Shown: piece by piece, positions 9,534 through 17,406 of the stretch
Layout of the letters: each line of letters opens with the position of its first letter
Position numbering within the stretch: the stretch's first letter is position 1
From: Desulfobulbaceae bacterium BRH_c16a
Lineage (GTDB): Bacteria; Desulfobacterota; Desulfobulbia; Desulfobulbales; Desulfocapsaceae
Direction: 5' to 3'
Assembly (NCBI GenBank): GCA_000961725.1
Contig: LADS01000001.1
Coordinates: forward strand, 1-64,000
Length of the DNA stretch: 64,000 nt
Position numbers and translations under genes: made by a program
The notes under the pieces: model-generated
Told to the model about the DNA's origin: nothing
Databases searched by the model: none
What the model saw: only the letters and a program-made list of their open reading frames with translations

Positions 9534-10670
9534 TCAATTCATCTTTTTCTGCATGTCGGCGAAAGGACCGATACCTTGGGCATGAACGGTGTCGATCAGA
9601 TACTCGGGGTTGTGGGAGAAGGTATGGTCCAACGATTTTTCCTGTTCGATGTCGCGGAAAGTAGATATCAGGTTCTCGTGACTCCAGCGGGTCAGGTAGT
9701 AGACCACCAGCTCCGGCAGGCGGGTGAAAATAGTTTCCCCGGGCATCGGATCGACAAAGGAAGATTCCTGAAGTTTTCTGGACGATAAAGTCTGAGGTTT
9801 GTAAAAATTGTCGAGAAACATCAATTCCGGCGGCATGGTGGCTTTCATGCCGATTCGTCTGAGGATCCTGAGGAGAATATCGAGGCACTTCTTGCCGCTG
9901 TTTGCCATCCAGTAGGGAACATAGATCTCTTTTGGCTGATTCAGCTGGAGATACGCTTTGATGGTGAGAATAAGGGTGGCCAGATCCACCGGGTTCTTGT
10001 CGACAAAGTTATAGGTTTCGCCGGTGAAAGCCGTTCTGTTGGCCAGGACATGATGGATGAAGAACGGCAGTTTCCGAGCGTTGCTGTACGAATGGAGAGT
10101 GTGTTTTTTGGTGAACAGGACCGGCATCGCCTCGTCGGCGATGGAAAAGAAAAGCCTGTGAAAGCCTTGAATTTTATGATCATGGGCGCCGTAAACGATG
10201 GCCAGGCGGATGCAGGTGTAATCGAGGCCGTCGTTTTCGGCCATGCGTTTCAGGGTCAGCTCGGCCATGAGTTTCGATTTGGCATAGTGGTTCAGCTGGG
10301 GCGTGAGGGCCAGAGTATCTTCTTCCCGCAGGTTTTCACCGGCGGGCAATGTGGCGGAAGAGCTGATGTGGATGTAAGGAATGTTGAGGGCGTTTGCCGC
10401 TCTGGCAAGATTGATGGGTCCGAGATAGTTGACCTCGTAGGCCAGCTGACCGCTTGAACCGAGATTGGCCATGGCGGCATTGATGACGAAGTCGGGGTTG
10501 ACATCGATCAGGTAGCTGCGGATATCTCTCTCTTCGCGGATCGACATCTTTTTGCTGCTCGGCGCGCGGATATCGACGGTGTCGGGAAATCTGGTCTTGT
10601 AAAAGTTGACGATCGTTCCGCCGATGAGACCGGAGCCGCCGATAAGGACACCTGTTTTTTTTGTACCCAT
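9534..10670 (-). CDS. NAD-dependent epimerase/dehydratase (extended SDR)
   Basis: A 378-residue Rossmann enzyme of the extended short-chain dehydrogenase family. The cofactor-binding glycine motif GVLIGGSGLIGG is at residues 7-18, and the catalytic Tyr and Lys are in HYAKSKL, near residue 128. The active-site Ser lies in HISSSATLP. The length and layout resemble nucleotide-sugar epimerases or reductases, but the substrate cannot be read from the sequence. The start is backed by GAAGGAT five bases upstream. The C-terminal 120 residues are not typical of GalE and may bind a specific substrate. Confidence 0.78.
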   Translation of the reverse strand: MGTKKTGVLIGGSGLIGGTIVNFYKTRFPDTVDIRAPSSKKMSIREERDIRSYLIDVNPDFVINAAMANLGSSGQLAYEVNYLGPINLARAANALNIPYIHISSSATLPAGENLREEDTLALTPQLNHYAKSKLMAELTLKRMAENDGLDYTCIRLAIVYGAHDHKIQGFHRLFFSIADEAMPVLFTKKHTLHSYSNARKLPFFIHHVLANRTAFTGETYNFVDKNPVDLATLILTIKAYLQLNQPKEIYVPYWMANSGKKCLDILLRILRRIGMKATMPPELMFLDNFYKPQTLSSRKLQESSFVDPMPGETIFTRLPELVVYYLTRWSHENLISTFRDIEQEKSLDHTFSHNPEYLIDTVHAQGIGPFADMQKKMN

Positions 10671-10710
10671 TGTGTATCCTTCAACACATTGTGAACCCTT
10701 CCATGCTCCC

Positions 10711-10857
10711 TAGGAGGTTGTCCGAGAATAGCAGTTTTCTCTCAGATCGAGGCAAACTCGAAAAAATTACCGGAGGCATATACTTAATATTCCGAGGATA
10801 ATTTTTTCGAGTTTAACGAAGATATGGGGGAAAAGGGCATTCTCGGACAGCCTCCTA
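10711..10857. mobile_element. 147-bp palindromic MITE-like element with TA at both ends
   Basis: TAGGAGGTTGTCCGAGAAT (10711-10729) and ATTCTCGGACAGCCTCCTA (10839-10857) are inverted repeats with one mismatch in 19. A second, perfect inner pair, AACTCGAAAAAATTA and TAATTTTTTCGAGTT, starts at about 10755 and 10799, so nearly the whole element can fold into one long hairpin. Both outer ends are TA, as expected for elements mobilised by IS630/mariner-type transposases that duplicate TA. It has no coding capacity. The ends do not match anything seen beside the IS630 fragment at the left edge. Confidence 0.7.
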
Positions 10858-10882
10858 ATGACGTGCCGTCTATTCCTTTTGG

Positions 10883-11050
10883 TTACTCTGGTTTTTCGAC
10901 TTCCCGGACGGTGACATTTCTGCCGTGCGGCGCCTGAACACATCGGGATTTATAGATCATTTCCATTTGTTCGAAGGCTTTTTCTATGGCCTCGCCATCC
11001 TGGAGATCTTTTGGCCGGTCTCCGTCAATGTTTTCTTGTTCTGTTTTCAT
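10883..11050 (-). CDS. Small acidic hypothetical protein (55 residues)
   Basis: A short ORF beginning MKTEQENIDGDRPKDLQDGE and ending NVTVREVEKPE. It is hydrophilic and charged, with a helical-looking centre (GEAIEKAFEQMEMIY) and one Cys. CTTAAAGG lies upstream of the ATG as a modest ribosome-binding site. It sits alone between the palindromic element and the J-domain gene, on the same strand as both neighbours. I do not recognise a family. Composition and codon use look protein-like rather than random, but a 55-codon ORF without homologues could be spurious. Confidence 0.45.
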   Translation of the reverse strand: MKTEQENIDGDRPKDLQDGEAIEKAFEQMEMIYKSRCVQAPHGRNVTVREVEKPE

Positions 11051-11192
11051 TTTTCAAACCTTTAAGAGAAACTCATAATAAAATCGCCAATTGTGCGGCA
11101 TGCAAGAGAGTACGAATTTGCAATTAAGATATCAACTCCTATTTTACCCGGAAAATGAGAATATGTAACGGAGGAGAGGCACTTTTTTGTGG

Positions 11193-12206
11193 CTATTTCT
11201 TCATGCGCTGCAGAAAAGCATATACTTCGGTGAGTTCGATGAACTCGTCATGGTTGCCGCCCCGGTCGGGATGGAGTGCCATGGCTTTTTTACGGTAGAG
11301 CCTGGTCAACTGTTCTCCCGTCATCTTTTTCAATTCTTCATACGGGGTGGCGAAAATCCTGGTGACTTTTTCCGGACTCTGTGGGGGAATTCGTTCGGGC
11401 CAGCGAAACCTGCGGTGTCCGGATACAAAGGCTTTGACAAATTCTGCCTCGAAGGATCGGCTGGCCGGAGTGTAATCAAAGAACATGATCAAGTAACGGC
11501 GCAGGTGAGAGTGCAGGGTGTCGCCGGGGAGATCTCCCTGCCAGAATCGGCTGTCCCCGTTCAAGGCACAGATCTCGGTGAGGAAATGGTCCGCTACTTC
11601 GTCCCGGTCAAGAGCTTCCGGGAACCATGGGGCAAAAGATTGCCGGAAATGTTTCTGGACATTAAGGATAGCATACACATACTGCAGATAGGCTCCGGGC
11701 GAAAGAATGGCTTCTTCGTCGGCAAACAGGTATTCCCGTTCATCCCGACTTTTCTCCAGGAGCGGCCGGCAGCATTTCTCATGCATTCGGGCAAGGCGGC
11801 TCTGGTCCACCGCGCCGTAACGAAGATAATAGAGCCGTCGACGATCGAAGATATGGACCTGACGGTCGATGGCCGTCCTTTCCTCTGTGGTGAGAGGAGT
11901 TGGACGATGGGCGGAGCGGGATTCGAAGAGTTCCATTCGTCTTCTGGCTTCCCGGGGCAGGAAACGACGGAGCAGCTGCTCAAGGAGGTATTCCCCGTCC
12001 TTTACGCCGGTGGCCGAAACTGCAGCCAGCAGCTTGTCGTCGAACAGGACGATATATTCGTTCTGAATTTTGAAATATTGTCTCGGATCCTGGCCGAGAT
12101 CAAAAATGATCCGGAAGCCGAAAGCGGAATCCTCAGTCGTTTTGCGATACGACTTGCGGAGCTGGTAGGTCGTTATCGGGCCGTTCGTCAGTTTGGCGAG
12201 GTACAT
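11193..12206 (-). CDS. Protein with C-terminal J domain (DnaJ-like co-chaperone)
   Basis: A 337-residue soluble protein. The last 65 residues form a J domain, with LTRLYRKKAMALHPDRGG carrying the HPD motif that stimulates the ATPase of DnaK. The J domain is at the C-terminus rather than at the N-terminus as in DnaJ or CbpA. The first 270 residues are not recognised; they are rich in Arg, Tyr and Leu and contain no zinc-finger cysteines or membrane helices. The likely role is to recruit Hsp70 to a specific client. It is divergent from the potassium-channel gene with about 145 bases between them. Confidence 0.72.
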   Translation of the reverse strand: MYLAKLTNGPITTYQLRKSYRKTTEDSAFGFRIIFDLGQDPRQYFKIQNEYIVLFDDKLLAAVSATGVKDGEYLLEQLLRRFLPREARRRMELFESRSAHRPTPLTTEERTAIDRQVHIFDRRRLYYLRYGAVDQSRLARMHEKCCRPLLEKSRDEREYLFADEEAILSPGAYLQYVYAILNVQKHFRQSFAPWFPEALDRDEVADHFLTEICALNGDSRFWQGDLPGDTLHSHLRRYLIMFFDYTPASRSFEAEFVKAFVSGHRRFRWPERIPPQSPEKVTRIFATPYEELKKMTGEQLTRLYRKKAMALHPDRGGNHDEFIELTEVYAFLQRMKK

Positions 12207-12350
12207 GGCAATTTGTTGACCTTTTCTGTTGTTTTCATAGTATTATGATGCTATTGGACAAGAAAAAGGGCAATCTTCCGGGGTGCCTTTGGGGCGATGT
12301 ATCAGGTTTCTCTATATTAGTCATTACTTTTTGGATTGTGCCAATATCAC

Positions 12351-14045
12351 ATGAAATACATGTCATCCCAGTTGATGTTTTTTTTCGAAAACACAACAAC
12401 CCGTAAAAATTTTGTAATGCTTTGGAAGTTCGTCGGCCTTCTGCTGTTTGTTATCGCTCTTTTCAGCGTCCTTTTTCATCTTCTCATGCTCTACGAGGGG
12501 CAGGAACACAGCTGGGTGACCGGAGTGTACTGGACCCTGACAGTCATGTCGACCCTCGGATTTGGCGATATAACTTTTACAACAGACATTGGCAGGATTT
12601 TTTCGATCATTGTGCTTGGTTCCGGCCTGGTGCTCCTGTTGATCATGCTGCCTTTCTCGTTCATCAAGTATTTTTATTCTCCGTGGCTGGAGGCACAGGC
12701 AAAGAGCCGCACCCCTCGCCGGCTGCCGGAAGGGATATCGGGGCATGTCATCATCACCAACCTGGATCCGATAACCGAGAAACTGGTGGCCAAACTCAAG
12801 CGGCGGCATTTCCAGTATACTTTGATCGCCGGAGATTTGCAGCGGGCTCTGGAACTTTACGATGCAGGCTATAATGTGGTTGTCGGAGAGCCTGATGATC
12901 CGGCGACCTATCATCGGTTAAGGATTTTGGATGCGGCGCTGGTCGTGGCCACCAACGACGATCTGGTGAATACCTCTATTGCCTTTACCGTCCGGGAGAT
13001 CACCAGGAAGGTTCCCATCGTGGCCAGTGCCGATAATGTCAATTCGCTCGATATTCTGCAATATTCCGGTACTACCCATGTCTTTGAATTTGCGAAAATG
13101 CTGGGCACGGCAATGGCGGAGCGGACGTTGGGGCTGGGGAGACCGATAAATATCGTGAGCAGCTTCGATAAGCTGCATATTGCCGAGATACCGGCAATCC
13201 AGACAACAATCGGCGGTAAAAGCCTCATAGATATCGATATGAGGCGAAAAACCGGAGTGATGATGATCGGGCTGTGGGAAAAAGGGCGGTTTGAAGTGCC
13301 TCTGGCAAACACGGTGATCAAGCCGGGGTCGCTTCTTCTTCTGGCCGGGACCATGGGGCAACTCGATAGTTTCGAGTCGCAGTACGCCATTCCCGGCGGC
13401 GCCTGTGCGGAAACACCGGTGCTGATTCTGGGGGGAGGTCGCGTCGGCCTGGCGACGGCCCAAACGCTCGAAAAGCATGGCATCAATTACCGGATCATCG
13501 AAAAGAAGCCGACTCTTGCCAAAGGGCGGGGCGAAAATTTCATAGAAGGGGATGCCGCGGATCTTCAGGTGTTGGAGAGGGCTGGCCTGCAAGAGGTGAA
13601 AACGGTCATTATCACCACCCATAACGACGCGATGAACATCTATTTAACCTTTTATTGCCGTCAACTCCGGCCGGATATCCAGATAATCAGCCGGGCCACC
13701 AATGAACGGAGCGTATCGAAACTGCATATGGCCGGGGCGGATCTGGTGCTGTCCTATGCTTCGATGGGGGCCAATGCCGTTATCAATGTTCTGCGACCCG
13801 ATGAGATCTCCATGTTCGCCGAAGGACTCAATGTTTTCACTCGGCCGGTACCGAAGTCGCTGGTTGGCAAAAAACTGATGGAGAGCGGGATCCGGGAAAA
13901 AAGCGGTTGCAGCGTCATCGCCAGTAAAATCTCGGAAAAACTGGTGGTGGGACCCGATCCCTCCAATAGACTGGAGGCTGGTGCCGATCTGATTCTTATC
14001 GGTACGACGGAATCGGAACAGAAGTTTCTCGACATGTTTATCTAG
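12351..14045 (+). CDS. Potassium channel with two cytoplasmic RCK/TrkA regions
   Basis: A 564-residue ion channel subunit. Two transmembrane helices (about 26-48 and 83-105) flank a pore loop with selectivity filter TLGFGD, a variant of TVGYGD. Two tandem RCK units follow. The second has a clear Rossmann motif, VLILGGGRVGLATAQ near residue 353, while the first (HVIITNLDPITEKLV near 133) has lost the glycine-rich nucleotide loop. Each unit is followed by a TrkA-C-like lobe. Such channels are gated by NAD(H), nucleotides or Ca2+. The frame extends to a TTG at 12336, but the ATG at 12351 is preferred; no strong ribosome-binding site marks either. Confidence 0.85.
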   Translation: MKYMSSQLMFFFENTTTRKNFVMLWKFVGLLLFVIALFSVLFHLLMLYEGQEHSWVTGVYWTLTVMSTLGFGDITFTTDIGRIFSIIVLGSGLVLLLIMLPFSFIKYFYSPWLEAQAKSRTPRRLPEGISGHVIITNLDPITEKLVAKLKRRHFQYTLIAGDLQRALELYDAGYNVVVGEPDDPATYHRLRILDAALVVATNDDLVNTSIAFTVREITRKVPIVASADNVNSLDILQYSGTTHVFEFAKMLGTAMAERTLGLGRPINIVSSFDKLHIAEIPAIQTTIGGKSLIDIDMRRKTGVMMIGLWEKGRFEVPLANTVIKPGSLLLLAGTMGQLDSFESQYAIPGGACAETPVLILGGGRVGLATAQTLEKHGINYRIIEKKPTLAKGRGENFIEGDAADLQVLERAGLQEVKTVIITTHNDAMNIYLTFYCRQLRPDIQIISRATNERSVSKLHMAGADLVLSYASMGANAVINVLRPDEISMFAEGLNVFTRPVPKSLVGKKLMESGIREKSGCSVIASKISEKLVVGPDPSNRLEAGADLILIGTTESEQKFLDMFI

Positions 14046-14111
14046 TGTCTGTCCGTAAATGAGATATTTTGTTCTACAACAACGCGGCTCCGAGCCCAGG
14101 CGGATTGAAGC

Positions 14112-15269
14112 ATGGTTAAAGAAAACGAAAGCAGAATCGATCGGTCGATGACTATCACCGGTGTCGTCGAGTGGCATGGTCTGGTTGTGCTGGAAGGGGT
14201 TATTGAAGGAAAGCTTTCCGGCGGATTCCTGGAAATCACCGAAACCGGGAAGCTTTCGGGTGAGGTTGCCGCACAGTCGATCGAGTGCGCCGGCCATATC
14301 GAGGGAAGTATAGTCACGGATGTTTTCATTTTGCGGAGTACCGGCTGCCATGTGGGGACTGCGGAAACCGGAAAGCTGACGGTCGATTCCGGCGCCGTTC
14401 TCGATTGTGTTCTGCAGAGCGGTACCCCGAAGGCTGAAAAGCCGGTGGCCAACCCTCATGACCGTGAGGCTGCGCCGGCGGTTCGGTTGAGCCAGGTGCT
14501 TCCTGCATTTCAGGAAGATACCAGGCCATGCTGTATGGAGATGCCCTGGTCTGCACGGCTCGAGCTGTTCAATCATCTCCTGCTGCTTCTGGATGACGGC
14601 AAGCCTCTGATCAAGGTGACCGGAGAAAATGGCAGCGGGAAATCCATGCTGGCCGCGAAGTTGAGACAAGGACTGCCGGAGAGGTACGAAGTCCTGGCGA
14701 TCACCGGGCAGGTGGGGTCCGTTGCCGCGGCGCTTCGGGAAGTGGCTGCCGGTCTGGCTCTTGCAGGGGCGGAGAACCTGGTCCAGAATGACCTTCTGAG
14801 GCATGTTAAAGCTGCTCTTGACGATAAACGCAGCCGGGGCCTGCGGGTGGTTTTGCTGGTTGACGATGTCCAGGAAATGCATCCTGCAACCGTGGAGGGA
14901 ATCATCCGTCTCTTGACCAATGCTTGCGCAACAGGTGACGAAACACTGCAGATGATCCTGCTCGGTGCCAAAGAGATGGAAGCGAAGATCGCCGCGACCA
15001 CTTTTAAATACTTCGAAGACGAGCCCGCATGTCAGCTGTATCTTGAGCCGATAACTCAGAAGGATACCGCCGATTACCTGAGGTTCTGCCTGCAACGTGC
15101 CGCTGCCGGCAACGGCAACGCTCCTTTATCCCTTCTTCCCTATGAGACCATACGGACAATCCACGTCCTCAGCCGCGGCAATATTGCTGAAATCAATCGA
15201 CTAGCCGATCAGGCGCTACGCGCTGCCCATGCTGCCGGAGCTGCTGCGGTATATCCCGATTTTCTTTAG
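14112..15269 (+). CDS. Bactofilin domain fused to ExeA/MshM-like AAA+ ATPase
   Basis: A 385-residue two-domain protein. Residues about 10-105 form a bactofilin (DUF583) beta-helix with repeating strands and turn glycines: VVLEGVIEGKLSGGFLEI, GKLSGEVAAQSIECAGHIEGSI and TGKLTVDSGAVLDC. After a linker, residues about 140-375 form an AAA+ ATPase of the AAA_22/ExeA-GspA kind: Walker A GENGSGKS near 177-184, Walker B VVLLVDDVQEM near 250, and a sensor-like segment LQMILLGAKEM. Bactofilins polymerise into scaffolds at the envelope, and ExeA-type ATPases help pass secretin or pilus complexes through peptidoglycan. The fusion suggests an ATPase anchored on a filament. It is 66 bases after the channel gene, on the same strand. 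Confidence 0.8.
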   Translation: MVKENESRIDRSMTITGVVEWHGLVVLEGVIEGKLSGGFLEITETGKLSGEVAAQSIECAGHIEGSIVTDVFILRSTGCHVGTAETGKLTVDSGAVLDCVLQSGTPKAEKPVANPHDREAAPAVRLSQVLPAFQEDTRPCCMEMPWSARLELFNHLLLLLDDGKPLIKVTGENGSGKSMLAAKLRQGLPERYEVLAITGQVGSVAAALREVAAGLALAGAENLVQNDLLRHVKAALDDKRSRGLRVVLLVDDVQEMHPATVEGIIRLLTNACATGDETLQMILLGAKEMEAKIAATTFKYFEDEPACQLYLEPITQKDTADYLRFCLQRAAAGNGNAPLSLLPYETIRTIHVLSRGNIAEINRLADQALRAAHAAGAAAVYPDFL

Positions 15270-15614
15270 AAGTCTTTCGATAATCGCCGCTACGTCGGTC
15301 GAGTAATTTTGTCGGCGGCATCGTCTAGCCGCGGCATGCACATCACTTTTCGACCTCTCCTGTTTTGGCAGCCTGATCCTCACCATCCTGTTGTGTGTAT
15401 AAAAGAGTCGCCAGGCTGTCAGGGCGGCAGGCTGTCGATTATTATGAAATCATTGATGAAATTATTAAAAGGCATTGATGCATAAATACGAAAAGCGTAG
15501 AATGTTGGCAGAAAAATCAATATATTCGTAAAAATAAATTGCTGATATTGACAAATGCGTATGGCAGCCGTATAATCCGGCAAGATATAACGTAACAAAA
15601 AGGTGGTGTTGGCT
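15270..15614. other. Intergenic region upstream of the gcv operon
   Basis: About 345 bases without a convincing gene. The first half is ordinary in composition; the second half, from about 15435, is strikingly AT-rich and holds the promoter at 15548-15576 and the ribosome-binding site AGGTGG before the regulator start. Short minus-strand ORFs in the AT-rich part look like noise. No terminator for the bactofilin-ATPase gene and no glycine riboswitch were recognised. Confidence 0.6.
15548..15576 (+). promoter_or_regulatory. Perfect-consensus sigma70 promoter of the lrp-gcv-lip operon
   Basis: TTGACA (15548-15553) and TATAAT (15571-15576) are separated by exactly 17 bases, a full match to the housekeeping consensus. 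It lies 38 bases before the ATG of the Lrp/AsnC-family gene and downstream of AT-rich DNA that could serve as an UP element or as binding sites for the regulator. Confidence 0.85.
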
Positions 15615-16097
15615 ATGGATCTCGATGAAATAAATCTGGCGATTATCAATCATCTCAGGGATGGCAGGATGCCGTTCAAGCAGATTGCCGAGTCGCTCGC
15701 CGTTTCGGAAGGGACGGTTCGGGCACGGGTGAAAAAACTCAAAGATGAGGGAATTCTCGATATTACCGCCCTGGTCGACCCGGAAGCGATTCCGGACCAG
15801 TCCATCGTGATGGTCGGAGTGCGTCTCCGGGATATGGATCTGGTTAAAAAAGGTGAAGAATTCAGTAAGCTGCGCGGCGTCATCTCAGTCTGCGTAGTGA
15901 CCGGACGCTTTGATCTTATCCTTACGGTATTGCTTACCAGGGAATTCACGATGTTGAAGTTTTATACCGAAGAGGTCTCGAAACTGGAAAATGTCAGGGC
16001 GGTGGAAACCTTCGTGGTTTACAAGAGCTTCAACCTGAAGGTGCCGTTGACCCTGTGGAGCGATGTGGATGCACGAGCGGACAACAAACAGTTATAA
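15615..16097 (+). CDS. Lrp/AsnC-family transcriptional regulator
   Basis: A 160-residue regulator. An N-terminal winged helix-turn-helix (residues about 3-55, with INHLRDGRMPFKQIAESLAVSEGTVRARVKKLKDEG) is followed by a RAM/AsnC ligand-binding domain (VVTGRFDLILTVLLT and ENVRAVETFVVYKS). Such proteins sense amino acids and assemble as dimers or octamers. It is the first gene of the gcv-lip cluster, 12 bases before gcvT, so glycine or a related amino acid is a likely effector, by inference from position only. The ATG at 15615 is chosen over the in-frame GTGs at 15603 and 15606 because AGGTGG then sits at normal spacing. Confidence 0.88.
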   Translation: MDLDEINLAIINHLRDGRMPFKQIAESLAVSEGTVRARVKKLKDEGILDITALVDPEAIPDQSIVMVGVRLRDMDLVKKGEEFSKLRGVISVCVVTGRFDLILTVLLTREFTMLKFYTEEVSKLENVRAVETFVVYKSFNLKVPLTLWSDVDARADNKQL

Positions 16098-16109
16098 CCG
16101 GGTGATAAA

Positions 16110-17375
16110 ATGGACAGTCCAAAGAAGACTATGTTGCACGGCTGGCATGTCGAACTAGGCGCCAATATGGCCCTGTTCGGCAATTACGACATGCCGCTCT
16201 GGTATAAAACCGGGGCTAAGGCCGAGCATCTGGCTATTATCCAGGCGGCGGGGATCTTCGATACCAGCCATATGGCGGCCGTGTCGGTTCGCGGTACCGG
16301 GGCAAGGGATCTTCTTCAGCTTTGTTTGAGCAAGGATCTTGAAACCTGTATCGGCAAGGAGAAAAAACCGCTCAGAGAAGGACGATGCGTCTACGGGGTG
16401 TTTCTCGGCGAAGACGGTACGGTGATCGACGATGCCATCGTCTATCAGCTGCAGGCCGACACCTTTATGGTAGTGGTCAATGCCGGGATGGGCGGGGTGA
16501 TCGCGGCCCACCTGGAAAGGTATAGGGCGGGCAGGGATGCAGTTGTTGCCGATCTCACCGACCGAGTAGGCAAGATGGATATCCAGGGCCCCCTTTCGGC
16601 GCAGATCCTGAAAAGAGTGCTGCGCGATCCGCACAGTGTCTTCGATAAGATGGTGTATTTCTCCTTCAAGGGCGGCTTCGGCGATCTTCGCACCGCAACG
16701 CAAGTCACCCTCAAGGACGGCACCCCGGTCCTGATATCGCGCACCGGCTATACCGGGGAGTTCGGTTTCGAACTCTTTGTCGAGATCGACCGACTTGTCC
16801 CTCTCTGGCACATGGTGCTTGAGGCCGGGCGGGACAAAGGAATGCTGGCCTGCGGTCTAGCGGCAAGAGATTCTTTGCGGGCAGGAGCAGTGCTGCCGCT
16901 TTCCCACCAGGATATCGGGCCATGGCCGTTCCTGCACAATCCCTGGCAGTTTGCCTTATCCTGGAGCGACGACCATGCATCGTTTGGCAAGAATTTTATC
17001 GGCGCATCGGCTCTGCTTGCGAGCACATGGGATAAACATACTCTGCCGTTTGCAGGTTTCGATCCTCGCAAGATAGGCGCGGTCGAAGGGAGTTATGTTA
17101 CCTCGTCGGCAGGAGAACGCCTTGGCACCATCCTGACCTGCACCACCGACATGGCCATCGGCCGCCTGGACGGCGAGATTGTCAGTGTAGCCGGCGACCC
17201 GGATTTCCAGGCCAAGGGATTGTGCTGCGGCTTTGTCCTCCTCGATCGCATGTGCAATCCCGGGGAACAGGTCGTGCTGACCGACGGCAAGAGAAAAATA
17301 AATGTGGAAATACGCGGCGATGTCCGTCCTAACAGGACTGCCAGAAGCCCGATTGGCAAGATGCAGGGTGAATAA
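16110..17375 (+). CDS. gcvT: Aminomethyltransferase (glycine cleavage T protein), divergent
   Basis: A 421-residue GcvT-family protein. T protein moves the C1 unit of the aminomethyl group on lipoylated GcvH to tetrahydrofolate, releasing ammonia. The folate-binding fold is recognisable: GNYDMPLWY near the start, GIFDTSHMAAVSVRG, the catalytic Asp region DGTVIDDAIVYQL, and CGLAARDSLRAGAVLPL. Compared with standard GcvT the invariant-looking SHMG is SHMA, and NASN is replaced by NAGM. These changes are unusual, but the position between an Lrp regulator and gcvH supports the assignment. The C-terminal barrel ends near residue 410. Confidence 0.82.
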   Translation: MDSPKKTMLHGWHVELGANMALFGNYDMPLWYKTGAKAEHLAIIQAAGIFDTSHMAAVSVRGTGARDLLQLCLSKDLETCIGKEKKPLREGRCVYGVFLGEDGTVIDDAIVYQLQADTFMVVVNAGMGGVIAAHLERYRAGRDAVVADLTDRVGKMDIQGPLSAQILKRVLRDPHSVFDKMVYFSFKGGFGDLRTATQVTLKDGTPVLISRTGYTGEFGFELFVEIDRLVPLWHMVLEAGRDKGMLACGLAARDSLRAGAVLPLSHQDIGPWPFLHNPWQFALSWSDDHASFGKNFIGASALLASTWDKHTLPFAGFDPRKIGAVEGSYVTSSAGERLGTILTCTTDMAIGRLDGEIVSVAGDPDFQAKGLCCGFVLLDRMCNPGEQVVLTDGKRKINVEIRGDVRPNRTARSPIGKMQGE

Positions 17376-17406
17376 AATTTCTAACTTCTATAAGGGGAGG
17401 CGAAAC

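Noticed and set aside
9280..9888. 202-codon minus-strand ORF between GtrA and epimerase genes
   Set aside because: It overlaps both genes in another frame and is a shadow frame rich in Arg, Pro and Ser.
13644..15095. 483-codon minus-strand ORF
   Set aside because: It is antisense to the channel and bactofilin-ATPase genes, has the His/Gln/Arg-rich composition of a shadow frame, and no domain; the plus-strand frames have clear motifs.
15419..15649. Short minus-strand ORFs in AT-rich DNA before the gcv operon
   Set aside because: They cover the perfect sigma70 promoter and have the composition of translated AT-rich noise.
15577..16109. Glycine riboswitch before gcvT
   Set aside because: Looked for because gcv operons often have one; only 12 bases separate the regulator from gcvT and the leader of the regulator is too short for the tandem aptamer.
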